Shown here piece after piece: positions 26,149 to 36,610 of a stretch of 64,000 nucleotides of DNA. Below the pieces are notes generated by a model that was given only the letters and a program-made list of their open reading frames with translations, searched no databases and was not told where the DNA came from. The stretch comes from Microbacterium flavum (lineage in GTDB: Bacteria; Actinomycetota; Actinomycetes; Actinomycetales; Microbacteriaceae). Every line of letters starts with the position of its first letter. Position 1 is the stretch's first letter. Position numbers and translations under genes: made by a program. The stretch spans positions 124,001-188,000 of the forward strand of contig NZ_JAFLHG010000005.1 in the NCBI RefSeq assembly GCF_018717645.1, written 5' to 3'.

Positions 26149-26172
26149 GGTTAGTTACTTGACTAAGTAACC
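26149..26172. promoter_or_regulatory. Candidate YtrA-type operator
   Basis: GGTTAGTTACTTGACTAAGT and following AACC form an imperfect palindrome, with the best arms GTTACTT and AAGTAAC (26154-26171). It lies just upstream of the GntR gene. AT-rich sequence in this GC-rich region makes it stand out. Confidence 0.7.
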
Positions 26173-26235
26173 ACAGAACCGGCGGTGGTGTCAACCGTGG
26201 CCGCCGCCCGCCGAGCCCGGGGCGTCGGCGTCATC

Positions 26236-26297
26236 GCCGAGTGTCCAGAACACGCGGATGGTGGGCGGCCCGTGTTCGCGTGTCTTGGACACTCGGC
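26236..26297. repeat. 62-bp palindromic intergenic repeat, copy B
   Basis: The left arm GCCGAGTGTCCAGAACACGC (26236-26255) pairs with 26278-26297 at 18 of 20 positions around a 22-nt centre. It lies between the divergent start of the GntR operon and the end of the gene at 26360. The rest of the 233-bp gap holds only the GntR operator. Confidence 0.85.
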
Positions 26298-26359
26298 GGG
26301 CAGGCGCGCGGGGGAGGGCGACGGACCCGGGGGGTGCCGCGCGGACGGACCGGGTGGGG

Positions 26360-27091
26360 TCAGTCGGCGGTGGGGCGGGATGCCCCGGCATCCAGCGGCA
26401 ACGCGACCTTCTCCTCGAGGACGACGATCGCCTCGTCGGAGACCACGATGAGGCCGTCGAGCTCCTCGCGCACGCGTTTGTAGGCGACCTGGCGTTCGGC
26501 GGGCGTGGCCGCGCTGTCGACGGCGACGGCGAGAAGGCGCTGCGCGGTCTGGAGGCGCTTGCGCTCGGTGTCGGTGAAGTCCGAGTCCTTCAGCCGCCGG
26601 GCTTCGCGCTCAGCGACGTCGAACGCGACTTCGTAGTCGGTGACGGCACCGGAGTAGGCGGCGAGCTCCTGATCGGTGAGCTGCGCCTTGGGGGATGCGG
26701 GGCGGAGCCGGTCGGCAGTCTTCTTGGCCCGCAGGAACGCAGCGGTGAGCGGCTGACGGCCGTCGCTGATGGTGGGGTAGGCGATGAGCTTCGCGACGTC
26801 GAGCTCGTAGTCGAGCCAACGGGCGGTCACCGCGTCGTGCTCGGAGAAGAGCTTCTCCAACTGCGGCTGGATCGGCGATGGCTTGGTGATCGGCTTCGGC
26901 TCGGTCGCGTGCGCGACCTGCTTGGGCGGCGTCGCGGCCTTCAGCGCCGCCTTCGCCTGCAGGATCTCCAGTCGCCGCTTATGGCGGGAGCGGGCCCCCA
27001 ACTCCCATCGGCGCGCGAATCCACCCGCGATCGCCATGAGGGGGAACGCGGCCCACCAATAGTGCTGCGCGAAGGCCCAGAACTCGTCCAC
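26360..27091 (-). CDS. Membrane-anchored protein, tandem paralog of the gene at 27101
   Basis: The 243-residue protein begins with a Trp/aromatic-rich hydrophobic helix (AQHYWWAAFPLMAIAGGFA), then a basic helical stretch and a soluble domain. Its core DAVTARWLDYELD, PTISDGRQPLTAAFLRAKKT, LRPASPKAQLT and FDVAEREARRLKD is shared with its upstream neighbour. The second half looks like alpha-helical coiled structure. The gene follows its neighbour by only 9 bp. I do not recognise a named family; it may be an Actinobacteria-specific membrane scaffold. Confidence 0.75.
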   Translation of the reverse strand: MDEFWAFAQHYWWAAFPLMAIAGGFARRWELGARSRHKRRLEILQAKAALKAATPPKQVAHATEPKPITKPSPIQPQLEKLFSEHDAVTARWLDYELDVAKLIAYPTISDGRQPLTAAFLRAKKTADRLRPASPKAQLTDQELAAYSGAVTDYEVAFDVAEREARRLKDSDFTDTERKRLQTAQRLLAVAVDSAATPAERQVAYKRVREELDGLIVVSDEAIVVLEEKVALPLDAGASRPTAD

Positions 27092-27100
27092 GCGGTCAGC

Positions 27101-28036
27101 CTACGCGCGGTCGCCGCGCTCATCGCGCGCGCGGCCATCGGTGGAGCGGGTCGGGCCGTCGGCGGACGGAGGATACGGAGGGGGCGACGGCTCCGGTGAA
27201 GGTCGGTGCGATGGCCGCGGCGCCGTCGCACGCGCGAGGGCCTCCGCGCCGCGGGCGAGGACGGTCTGGGTGAGGTTCTGGGCGAACTCCTGTGCGGCGA
27301 TCATCCAGTCGGCGGGCTGCGGTGAGTCCGGTCCAGGGCCGGGCGGGGCGGATCCGTCTGCGCGGGCGCGACGCCAGGCCTCCGCCTCGGCGACGTCGAA
27401 GCCATGGTGCACGCGCGCGACGGCGTCACGGTAAGCGCCGAACTGCGCGGGCGTGATCCGTGCGCTCGGGGAGGACGGGCGCAGGGCTCGAGCGGTGCGA
27501 TGCGCGGCGAGGAACGCGGCCGTCTGCGGAACACGCGCGTCGCTCATCGCGGGGAAGGAGAGCTGGCGCGCGGCATCCGTCTCGTACTCCATCCATCGAG
27601 CGGTGACGGCGTCGTCCGCCGCCATCAGGCGAGCCAGCGGGAGGTGCGCGGGATCTGTGGAGCGCACAGCCAGTGCGGCGCGGTCGGCCGACAGGTTGGC
27701 GCGGCGCGCGCGCAGCGTCGCGGCGGCGGCGCGCGTCTCGCGTTGCGCTGAGTCGAGCGCGCGTCGCGCGGCGCCCACCTCCTCGGGCCCGGCGTAGCCG
27801 GCCGTGCGCGCCGCCTGGGCCCTGGCGAGTTCCGCCCGCGCGATCCGGACGCCGTGGCGTGCGGCAAGCGCATCCTGATGCGCCGCCCGCAGCGCCTCGC
27901 GCGAGGCGTCGTAGGCGAGTCGGCGCGCTTTGGAGCTCTGCCCGCTGCGCAGGCCGAGCAGACCGAGGGCGCCCGCGCCGATCATCGTCGGCCCGATCCA
28001 CCAGAACTCGGCGAACACCGCGAGGAACGGTTCCAC
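27101..28036 (-). CDS. Membrane-anchored protein, tandem paralog of the gene at 26360
   Basis: The 311-residue protein has an N-terminal membrane helix (FAEFWWIGPTMIGAGALGLL), then an Ala/Arg-rich helical region (residues about 35-105) likely to be a coiled coil. A domain shared with its neighbour follows (DAVTARWMEYETD, SDARVPQTAAFLAAHRT, LRPSSPSARIT, HHGFDVAEAEAWRRA). A Pro-rich tail (PSPEPSPPPYPPS) ends it. It differs from its neighbour by this tail and longer coiled-coil part, suggesting duplication and divergence. No catalytic motif was seen. Confidence 0.75.
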   Translation of the reverse strand: MEPFLAVFAEFWWIGPTMIGAGALGLLGLRSGQSSKARRLAYDASREALRAAHQDALAARHGVRIARAELARAQAARTAGYAGPEEVGAARRALDSAQRETRAAAATLRARRANLSADRAALAVRSTDPAHLPLARLMAADDAVTARWMEYETDAARQLSFPAMSDARVPQTAAFLAAHRTARALRPSSPSARITPAQFGAYRDAVARVHHGFDVAEAEAWRRARADGSAPPGPGPDSPQPADWMIAAQEFAQNLTQTVLARGAEALARATAPRPSHRPSPEPSPPPYPPSADGPTRSTDGRARDERGDRA

Positions 28037-28158
28037 CTCTTCATGCTATCCAGCATGGCTGAAAGCCTCGCGGGAGTCTGCCGCCCCCTCGGGTCCTCCC
28101 CGGGTCCGCGATCCCTGCCCGCGATCCCTGCCCGCGATCCCGCCCCGCGATCCCCGCC

Positions 28159-28220
28159 CGCGAGTGTCCAAGACACGCGGATGCGAGAGGGGCCGCGCCC
28201 GCGTGTTCTGGACACTCGGC
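28159..28220. repeat. 62-bp palindromic intergenic repeat, copy C
   Basis: The left arm CGCGAGTGTCCAAGACACGC (28159-28178) pairs with GCGTGTTCTGGACACTCGGC (28201-28220), again with a 22-nt centre and a total of exactly 62 bp. It lies between the tandem paralogs and the small membrane protein gene. Confidence 0.85.
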
Positions 28221-28285
28221 AGAGGAGGCGGCGGCAGAGGTGGCGGCGCGGGAGGCCGGTGGCGGGGCGAGCGCGGGCCGACGCG

Positions 28286-28420
28286 TCAGCCGAAGATCAG
28301 CGCGAGGACGGTCGCGCCGCCGCCGACGAGGATGAGCGAGCCGATCACGACCCACGCGACGATCCGCGTGCGCCGCGTGCGCGCCTCGTTCATTCCGGTG
28401 TACTCGTCCTGATCGGTCAT
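28286..28420 (-). CDS. 44-residue single-span membrane protein downstream of purL
   Basis: ATG at 28420 reads MTDQDEYTGMNEARTRRTRI, then a hydrophobic helix (VAWVVIGSLILVGGGATVLA) ending LIFG before TGA. The acidic-then-basic head followed by one helix predicts an inserted membrane microprotein. It begins 30 bp after the purL stop on the same strand, so it is probably cotranscribed. Function unknown. Confidence 0.7.
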   Translation of the reverse strand: MTDQDEYTGMNEARTRRTRIVAWVVIGSLILVGGGATVLALIFG

Positions 28421-28450
28421 GGCGTTCAGCCTACGGCTCCGGCGGCCGGC

Positions 28451-30790
<2,340 letters not shown>

Positions 30791-30887
30791 GCGGCGGGAC
30801 TCCAAGACTCGGGATGCCGGCGGGGGATGCCCCAAGTCTAGAGGCCCGTCTCGAGCCCCGCGTCGGCGTGCGTCGCGGGGCGGGTGA

Positions 30888-31172
30888 TCACGCGTCGTCG
30901 ACGCCGAGCACTCCGATTCCGGTCGCCTCGTGGCTGGGCTCGTCCCCGTCGGGAGACGGCGCCGCGGCTTCGTCCGAGGCAGGAGCTTCAGGCTCCTCGC
31001 CCGGCTCCTTCTCCGTGCTCGGCTCGGCGAGCTGATCGGCCGACGGCTCGTCGGCGCCGGGCTGATCGACGCCGGGCTGGTTCGTCGAGTGCGGGTCGGC
31101 GGCGGTGCCGGCGGCTCCCGCGGCGGCCTCGGTCGTCGCGTCGGCGGGGGCGGTGGAGTTCGGGTCGGACAT
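30888..31172 (-). CDS. Acidic low-complexity protein
   Basis: The 94-residue protein is rich in Ala, Glu, Asp, Pro and Ser with short repeats ([14 protein letters not shown]). It has no signal peptide or hydrophobic helix. The ATG at 31172 has a strong AAGGAGAG ribosome site, and codon positions look real. Such Microbacteriaceae proteins are predicted disordered; function unknown. Confidence 0.65.
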   Translation of the reverse strand: MSDPNSTAPADATTEAAAGAAGTAADPHSTNQPGVDQPGADEPSADQLAEPSTEKEPGEEPEAPASDEAAAPSPDGDEPSHEATGIGVLGVDDA

Positions 31173-31311
31173 GGTCTCTCCTTCGGTCGTGATGCGAGTC
31201 TGCGCCTCGGCCGGCCGCGCCGCAGGGGCCTTGACAGGCGGCTCGCCCGGGGTGCGATGAGGGCCCGGGCGGGGTGTGGTGGATGTCCGGGGCCGGACGT
31301 AGAGTCGGCCC

Positions 31312-31707
31312 ATGACCGGACTCACCCCGTATCTGCACTTCGCCGGCGATGCGCGCGAGGCCCTGGGCTTCTACCGCGACGTGTTCGGGGGCGTGCTCGT
31401 GCTGAACTCCTTCGGCGACTTCGGACGGACCGATGGTCCGGCGGATGCCGTCGCGCACGGCATGCTCCAGGGCTCCGTCGAGCTGTTCGCCTCCGATGTC
31501 GCCGGCGGCGAGGAGCCGCTGGTGCTCCGCGGCATCCTGTTCTCCCTGCTCGGCACGGCGGAGCCGGCGGAGCTCGAGCGATGGTTCGCGGCGCTCGGGG
31601 AGGGCGGCGAGGTCCTCGATCCGCTCGCCCTCAAGCCGTGGGGAGACCACGACGGTCAGGTGCGCGACCGGTTCGGGGTCACGTGGCTGATCGGGTACCA
31701 GGGGTGA
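31312..31707 (+). CDS. VOC-superfamily (glyoxalase/PhnB-like) protein
   Basis: The 131-residue protein has the PhnB/3-demethylubiquinone-methyltransferase-like VOC fold: [23 protein letters not shown], then [19 protein letters not shown]. Members are dioxygenases, glyoxalases or metal-binding resistance proteins; this subtype often has no known substrate. Its stop overlaps the start of the zinc-finger gene by 4 nt. Confidence 0.85.
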   Translation: MTGLTPYLHFAGDAREALGFYRDVFGGVLVLNSFGDFGRTDGPADAVAHGMLQGSVELFASDVAGGEEPLVLRGILFSLLGTAEPAELERWFAALGEGGEVLDPLALKPWGDHDGQVRDRFGVTWLIGYQG

Positions 31708-32039
31708 CGGGCCCGCTCCCCGCGCTGCGCGCGCGCGCGGCGGAGCTCGATGCCCTGCTCGCGCGACTCGAGGCCGACGAGGGGAGCGTGCGCGCCGACC
31801 GCGCCGACGCGACGGCCGACGACGAGCACGACCCCGAGGGCTCGACCCTCTCCGGGGAATGGCAGCGGATCGAGGCCATCCGTCGCGCGGCCGCGAGCGA
31901 GCGCGCAGAGGTGGATGCCGCGCTCGCGCGGGTGGACGCCGGAACCTATGGGATCTGCGTCGTCTGCGGCGAGTCGATCGCCCCGGCACGCCTGGAAGCC
32001 CGTCCCTTCGCGACGACCTGCATCGTCTGCGCCGCGTGA
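31704..32039 (+). CDS. TraR/DksA-type zinc-finger protein
   Basis: The 111-residue protein has a coiled N-terminal half (LRARAAELDALLARLEADEG) and a C4 zinc finger, CVVCGE with CIVCA 19 residues later. The DksA-like arrangement suggests RNA-polymerase secondary-channel binding, though the acidic tip is not identifiable. GTG at 31704 overlaps the previous stop, so the two are translationally coupled. Confidence 0.85.
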   Translation: MTGPLPALRARAAELDALLARLEADEGSVRADRADATADDEHDPEGSTLSGEWQRIEAIRRAAASERAEVDAALARVDAGTYGICVVCGESIAPARLEARPFATTCIVCAA

Positions 32040-32067
32040 GCGCCGCGCCGCGGCATCCCCCGGGCGC

Positions 32068-32862
32068 TCAGACGACGACGCTGTTCGCGGTCGGGATGCG
32101 CTCGTCGGCGCCGCGGACGACGAACGCCACGCCGATCAGGGCGAGGACGATCGCAGCGATCTCGACGATTCCCGCGAAGGCGTAGAACGGGCCGGGCGTT
32201 CCGTGGCCGACGGCGAACGTGGAGAAGTCCCAGAATCCGTGCAGCAGCATGGCCCAGATGAGGCTTCCCGTCACCCGGCGGAGGACGTAGAAGATGGTCC
32301 CCGCGCCGAACGCCAGCACCACCTGCTGCAGCGTGGGGGCGAGGGGCTGGCCGGTGAGGGCGTTGACGAGGTGCATGAGCCCGAACAGCGCTGACGTGAG
32401 GAACCAGACCCAGACCTCGGAGAGGCGACTGCGCAGCGCGACCAGCAGCAGTCCGCGCGTGGTGAGCTCCTCGGTGAAGCCGACGAGGAGGAGGACGATG
32501 GACGCCGCGAAGAACGCGCCGTCGTACGAGCCCCAATCGGTGGACGTGAGGTTGAGGAGCAGGGCGACCACCATGATCGCGGGCGCGACGATCGGCCAGG
32601 TGTGGGCGGCGCGGCGTCGGTCGGACAGCGCGGGACGCCACCAGCCGAGCAGCGTCGTCGTGATCGCGAGGAGGATCGCGCCGACGATCAGGGAGAGGCC
32701 GGCGCCGAGGAAGAGGTTGGCGCCGCTCTTGCCGAAGTCGGTGTACGGGATGCCCGTGATCTGCTGAACGACGAAGACCACGGCGACGTACGCGAAGAAC
32801 ACGACGAGACCGATCCATACGCGCGGTCGAACGCGATAGCGGTCCACGGGAGCCGTCGTCAC
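32068..32862 (-). CDS. CPBP-family intramembrane metalloprotease
   Basis: The 264-residue protein has about eight helices with the CPBP motifs: EELTTRG (motif 1, EExxxR), FGLMHLVNA (motif 2) and LLHGFWDF (motif 3). Homologs process prenylated proteins, act in bacteriocin immunity or cleave unknown membrane substrates. The GTG at 32862 overlaps the stop of the upstream small gene, so the two are coupled. Confidence 0.9.
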   Translation of the reverse strand: MTTAPVDRYRVRPRVWIGLVVFFAYVAVVFVVQQITGIPYTDFGKSGANLFLGAGLSLIVGAILLAITTTLLGWWRPALSDRRRAAHTWPIVAPAIMVVALLLNLTSTDWGSYDGAFFAASIVLLLVGFTEELTTRGLLLVALRSRLSEVWVWFLTSALFGLMHLVNALTGQPLAPTLQQVVLAFGAGTIFYVLRRVTGSLIWAMLLHGFWDFSTFAVGHGTPGPFYAFAGIVEIAAIVLALIGVAFVVRGADERIPTANSVVV

Positions 32863-33185
32863 TGCTGGTCCCCTTCGATGTCGCCGATCAGATCTTTCAG
32901 TCCGAGTCCGCCGACGTTCTGTGCCTCGACCTCGAGGACCTTTCCGGTCGTCGTATCGGTGAGGCCGATGATCAGCACAGTGCCATGGCGCTTCTTCGAC
33001 ACGGAGAGATTGCTGCGGTCGATGTGCGCCACGGGCTCGAGGTTCTTCCACCCGCCGACGAGGCCGGTGCTCTTGCGGCCCAGCACGTGGAGTCGGGCCG
33101 GCGTGAGGGCGAGAACGAGAGAGGGAAAGCTGCCCCGCGACGCGGCGGCCAGGGCGCCCTCACGCGCATGCTCTTCTCTGGACAT
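32859..33185 (-). CDS. Conserved hypothetical protein, PH-like
   Basis: This 108-residue protein has short strands and no membrane segment (SFPSLVLALTPARLHVLGRK, HIDRSNLSVSKKRHGTVLI). This resembles small PH-like proteins but that is a weak fold guess. It is coupled to the CPBP protease by a 4-nt overlap and could be its substrate or partner. Confidence 0.7.
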   Translation of the reverse strand: MSREEHAREGALAAASRGSFPSLVLALTPARLHVLGRKSTGLVGGWKNLEPVAHIDRSNLSVSKKRHGTVLIIGLTDTTTGKVLEVEAQNVGGLGLKDLIGDIEGDQQ

Positions 33186-33293
33186 CGTTCTCCTCGCGGC
33201 AGATGGTCGACCCGGTCATCGCGGACTGTGTCGATCACGGTAGCCAGAGCGGGAGTGTCCTTCGAGTGGTCTTGACAACGGCGCCGAGGAGTG

Positions 33294-34592
33294 TCAGTCG
33301 GCGGCGTCGGCCTTCTCGAACTGGTCCTTGAGCTCGTCGACGTCGATCGCACCGGTGGTGACCTGCTTCTTGCCGTTGTAGACGTCGCGGTCGAGCTCGT
33401 TGCTGGCGTTCGCGACGAGCATCGCCACGAAGGTGTCGCCGTTGACGTTGAGGAAGGTGCGGAAGATCCCGGCGAACCAGTCGACGGCGATGAGCAGTCC
33501 GACCGCCTGGAACGGCAGGCCGAGCGAGGTGGCGAGGAACATCGCGACCACGGGGAATCCGCCCGGGACGGTGATCGTGCCCATGTTGAGGAGGATCGCG
33601 AGCGCCATGCCGAGCAGGATGGTGCCGAAGTCGAGGGAGACGTTCCCGGACTGCGCGAGGAACATGACGACGATCATGTAGTTCAGCACGGCGCCGTAGG
33701 ACCCCATCGTGAGACCGACCGAGAGGGTGAAGTTTGCCACGGGCTGGCTCACGCCGATCTTCTCGATCGCGGTCCGGAGCACCGTGGGGTAGGTGACGGC
33801 GGAGCTCGTGGTCGTGATCGCGATCATCGTCTGGTCGCTGAGCTTGGCGGGCAGACGTGCGGGGTTGAGGCCGGTGCGCAGCGCCACCACCAGGACGAAC
33901 AGCGCCAGGATGATGAGAACTCCGAGCAGGGTCGAGCCCAGGTACTTCAGACCGCTGGTGACGACCGCGAACCCGACGGTGCCGGAGAGGTTCGCGAGCA
34001 GGCAGAACACACCGATCGGCGCGATGAGCATCACGAAGCGGATCATCGTCAGCACGACCTGCTGGATCTGGTCGAAGAAGTCGAGCACGAGCGCGTTGCC
34101 GGTCTTGGCGATGTACGCGTTCAGGGCCACGCCGAACAGCAGCGAGAAGATGATGATGGGGACCATCGTCGCGTTCGACATCGCCGAGAAGATGTTGGTG
34201 GAGACGAAGTTCAGCACGGTCTCCTGCCAGCCGGTGGCGGCAGCCGCCGACTCCTCCAGGGCGGGGTCGACGCCGCCGGAGAAGTCGATGCCGGCGCCGG
34301 GCTGGATGATCGTGCCGATCCCCCAGGCGAGGAGCGCGGCGACGATCGAGAACCCGATCATCCACTTGAAGGTCCGGAAGGCCATCTTGCCCATCCCGGA
34401 CCCCGTCATCCCTCCCGTCGCGACGATCACCGACGACATCACGAGCGGCACGATCGCCATCTGGATGAGACGGATGAAGAGGTCTCCGATGAACTTCAGG
34501 TTCGCGGCCCATTCGCCGACGATCAAGCCGAAGGCGATGCCGAGGATCGCAGCGACGCCGATCTGCAGTGCCGGGTTCTTCAGGGCTTTCAT
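33294..34592 (-). CDS. Dicarboxylate/amino acid:cation symporter (DAACS family)
   Basis: The 432-residue protein has the hallmarks of the GltP/DctA fold: hairpin serine-rich TTTSSAVTYPTVL, NMGTITVPGG and VDWFAGIFRTFLNVNGD. It imports glutamate, aspartate or C4-dicarboxylates with H+ or Na+. The ATG at 34592 has a GAAGGAAC ribosome site; the longer frame runs into the operator region and the divergent gene. It is divergent from a FadR-type regulator whose likely operator (34677) lies in the gap. Confidence 0.93.
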   Translation of the reverse strand: MKALKNPALQIGVAAILGIAFGLIVGEWAANLKFIGDLFIRLIQMAIVPLVMSSVIVATGGMTGSGMGKMAFRTFKWMIGFSIVAALLAWGIGTIIQPGAGIDFSGGVDPALEESAAAATGWQETVLNFVSTNIFSAMSNATMVPIIIFSLLFGVALNAYIAKTGNALVLDFFDQIQQVVLTMIRFVMLIAPIGVFCLLANLSGTVGFAVVTSGLKYLGSTLLGVLIILALFVLVVALRTGLNPARLPAKLSDQTMIAITTTSSAVTYPTVLRTAIEKIGVSQPVANFTLSVGLTMGSYGAVLNYMIVVMFLAQSGNVSLDFGTILLGMALAILLNMGTITVPGGFPVVAMFLATSLGLPFQAVGLLIAVDWFAGIFRTFLNVNGDTFVAMLVANASNELDRDVYNGKKQVTTGAIDVDELKDQFEKADAAD

Positions 34593-34676
34593 GGTGTTCC
34601 TTCGCTCGGAGGCCCCCGGCGCGGCTACGCGGTGGCTGGCCCCAAAAGTAGGACGAATGAATCGGACCAATCCAGG

Positions 34677-34693
34677 AATTGGTAGGACCGTAA
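34677..34693. promoter_or_regulatory. Candidate FadR-type operator, copy 1
   Basis: AATTGGTAGGACCGTAA contains the FadR-class core TGGTAGGACC, identical to the centre of the perfect palindrome at 35625. A further reversed half (GGACCAAT) is near 34664. It lies between the symporter and the divergent GntR gene. Confidence 0.75.
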
Positions 34694-34833
34694 TCCACTG
34701 TTTACACACGACCTTCCTGCGAAACAGCGTTGTCACACGCACGTTGCGAACGCGCCGCAGAAGGCCTCGCGCCGCGGCATGGAAGACTTGACGCCGATGG
34801 CGATGCTCGCCATCCCCGAGTCCCGAGAAGCAG

Positions 34834-35625
34834 GTGACGGCGCCCGTGCCCGACAGCACCGACATGACCCTGGGTCCGTTGCAGCGCACCCACGCTCTGA
34901 TCGCCGACGACATCGTCGGCTACCTGGAGCGGCTGATCGTCACGGGGACGATCGCGCCGGGTGTCGCCCTGCCCCCCGAGCGCACCCTCGCGCGCGACCT
35001 CGGCGTCTCCCGCAACGCGCTGCGCGAGGCCCTCACCCGACTCGACAGTCTGGGGCTCGTCGATCGCCGGCAGGGCAGCGCCAACCGCGTCGCCCCGTCG
35101 ATCCCGTTGAGCGCGGCGCTCGCCGCGCGACTCCAGGATGCCGGCGAGGAGTTCGCTCATTCGGCGGAATTCCGGGCCGAGATCGAGCCCCGCATCGCAC
35201 GGCTGGCCGCCTCGCGCATCGACGATCCGCAGCTCGCAGCGCTCGGCGACGTGCTGAGCAGGTCCGCTCGCGAGACGGATCCCGACCTCTCCGCCAGCCT
35301 CGACATCGACTTCCACACCGCGATCGCCCGCGCGACCGGCAATCCCCTGCTGGCAACCCTCGGCGAGCTCACGGCCAGCTGGACGGTCGAGGCCCGGGTG
35401 TATTCGCACCTCGCCGACGAGCATCGTCGGCTCTCCCATGCGGGGCACGCCCGCATCCTGGCGGCCCTCGGCGCCCACGACGCCGAGGCCGCAGACTACG
35501 CGATGCGCATCCACCTCTCCGAGATCCGGGAAGTGATCGAACGCGTGCGGGCCGCCGATCCGGCAGGCGGCGAGCTCGCACCCGTCGGAGAGAGCGCGGG
35601 GGATCAGACGCGGGCCCCGCGATGA
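34834..35625 (+). CDS. FadR-subfamily GntR regulator
   Basis: The 263-residue protein has a winged helix (GYLERLIVTGTIAPGVALPP, LARDLGVSRNALREALTRLD) and an all-helical FCD ligand domain with metal-binding positions (DIDFHTAIARATGNPLL, HAGHARILAALGAHD). FadR-class regulators respond to organic acids. The GTG start at 34834 has AGAAG upstream. It is flanked by two matching candidate operators, so it probably controls the symporter, and maybe the DUF1275 gene downstream. Confidence 0.93.
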   Translation: MTAPVPDSTDMTLGPLQRTHALIADDIVGYLERLIVTGTIAPGVALPPERTLARDLGVSRNALREALTRLDSLGLVDRRQGSANRVAPSIPLSAALAARLQDAGEEFAHSAEFRAEIEPRIARLAASRIDDPQLAALGDVLSRSARETDPDLSASLDIDFHTAIARATGNPLLATLGELTASWTVEARVYSHLADEHRRLSHAGHARILAALGAHDAEAADYAMRIHLSEIREVIERVRAADPAGGELAPVGESAGDQTRAPR

Positions 35626-35641
35626 ACTGGTAGGACCAGTT
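35625..35641. promoter_or_regulatory. Candidate FadR-type operator, copy 2 (perfect palindrome)
   Basis: AACTGGTAGGACCAGTT has 7-bp perfect arms around AGG and fits the FadR-class rule TGGT-N3-ACCA. It begins at the last base of the GntR gene and lies 73 bp before the DUF1275 gene start. Confidence 0.8.
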
Positions 35642-35713
35642 CGCGCGGGTTCCCGCTACAGTTCTCCTCAGGCGGTCCTCGATTCCGCCGATCGCGACGG
35701 GGGAAGGACCGAG

Positions 35714-36427
35714 ATGCGGCGCTACCTGACGGGCTCCAGCGAGGGCGGGTCGTCCGCGACGGTCGCTCTGCTTCTGCTCATGGTCCTGACATTCGTGACC
35801 GGTGTCGTCGACGCCGTGGGGTTCCTGGCCCTCGACCGCGTGTTCGTGGGCAACATGACGGGCAACATCGTGGTCCTCGGCATGGCGGTCGCCGGCGCGG
35901 ATGACCTGCCGATCCTCGGACCGGTCATCGCCCTGGGGACCTTCACGCTCGGCGCCTTCGTGGCGGGGGTCTTCCTCCGGCGGCGCAGGAAGGAGTGGGG
36001 CGGGGCCGTGACCCTGCTGCTCCTCGCCGGGACGGTCGTCCTGGCCGGGCTCGGCGTGGCATTCCTCGTGCCCGCATGGGCGGCCTCGTCGGAGCTCGAG
36101 CTGATCGCCTCCTCGTTGACCGCCGCCGCGATGGGCGTGCAAGCGGCCGTGGCCCGCAGTCTCGCCGTCACCGACATGACGACCGTCGTCGTCACCTCGA
36201 CGCTCACCTCGCTCGCCAGCGAGTCCCTCACCGACGGCGGCATCAAGGGATTCTGGAACCGGCGGTTCGCGGCGATCGCGGCGATCTTCCTCGGCGCGCT
36301 CGTCGGAGCACTGCTCCTCGCCTTCGGCGCGGCGGCGCCGCTCCTGCTGGCGGCCGCGCTCACGGCGTCGGTCGTCGCCGTCGGGCACCGGTACGTGTTC
36401 ACCCCCGCCACAGCGAGCATCGCCTGA
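35714..36427 (+). CDS. DUF1275 (YoaK-like) membrane protein
   Basis: The 237-residue protein has six or seven helices with the family pattern TGVVDAVGFLAL, FVGNMTGNIVVLG and MTTVVVTSTLTSLA. Function of the family is unknown. It follows the FadR-type gene and is preceded by the second operator, suggesting shared control with the symporter. Start ATG has GGGAAGG upstream. Confidence 0.88.
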   Translation: MRRYLTGSSEGGSSATVALLLLMVLTFVTGVVDAVGFLALDRVFVGNMTGNIVVLGMAVAGADDLPILGPVIALGTFTLGAFVAGVFLRRRRKEWGGAVTLLLLAGTVVLAGLGVAFLVPAWAASSELELIASSLTAAAMGVQAAVARSLAVTDMTTVVVTSTLTSLASESLTDGGIKGFWNRRFAAIAAIFLGALVGALLLAFGAAAPLLLAAALTASVVAVGHRYVFTPATASIA

Positions 36428-36550
36428 CGGCACCGACCGAGGCCAGGGCGCGGCCGCCTTCGGCTGACGGCGAGGGCGCGGCCCTCGTGCGACCCTCTTC
36501 ACCGGGGCTCGCCCCCCCATAGGAAAGGCATAGCGGCGTCAGGGGCCCCG

Positions 36551-36592
36551 GATGTGATGGGCGATCAGGATGAGGCATCCGATCATCACATC
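36551..36592 (+). promoter_or_regulatory. Palindrome in the leader of the Tat-exported lipoprotein gene
   Basis: GATGTGATG...GATC (36551-36566) pairs with GATCATCACATC (36581-36592); an inner ATG/CAT pair is also possible. It ends 18 bp before the start codon and close to the ribosome site AAGGAGGG, so it may act as an operator or an mRNA hairpin. The 126-bp gap before it contains a GC-rich stretch with no other signal. Confidence 0.5.
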
Positions 36593-36610
36593 CCGCTGAA
36601 GGAGGGCATC

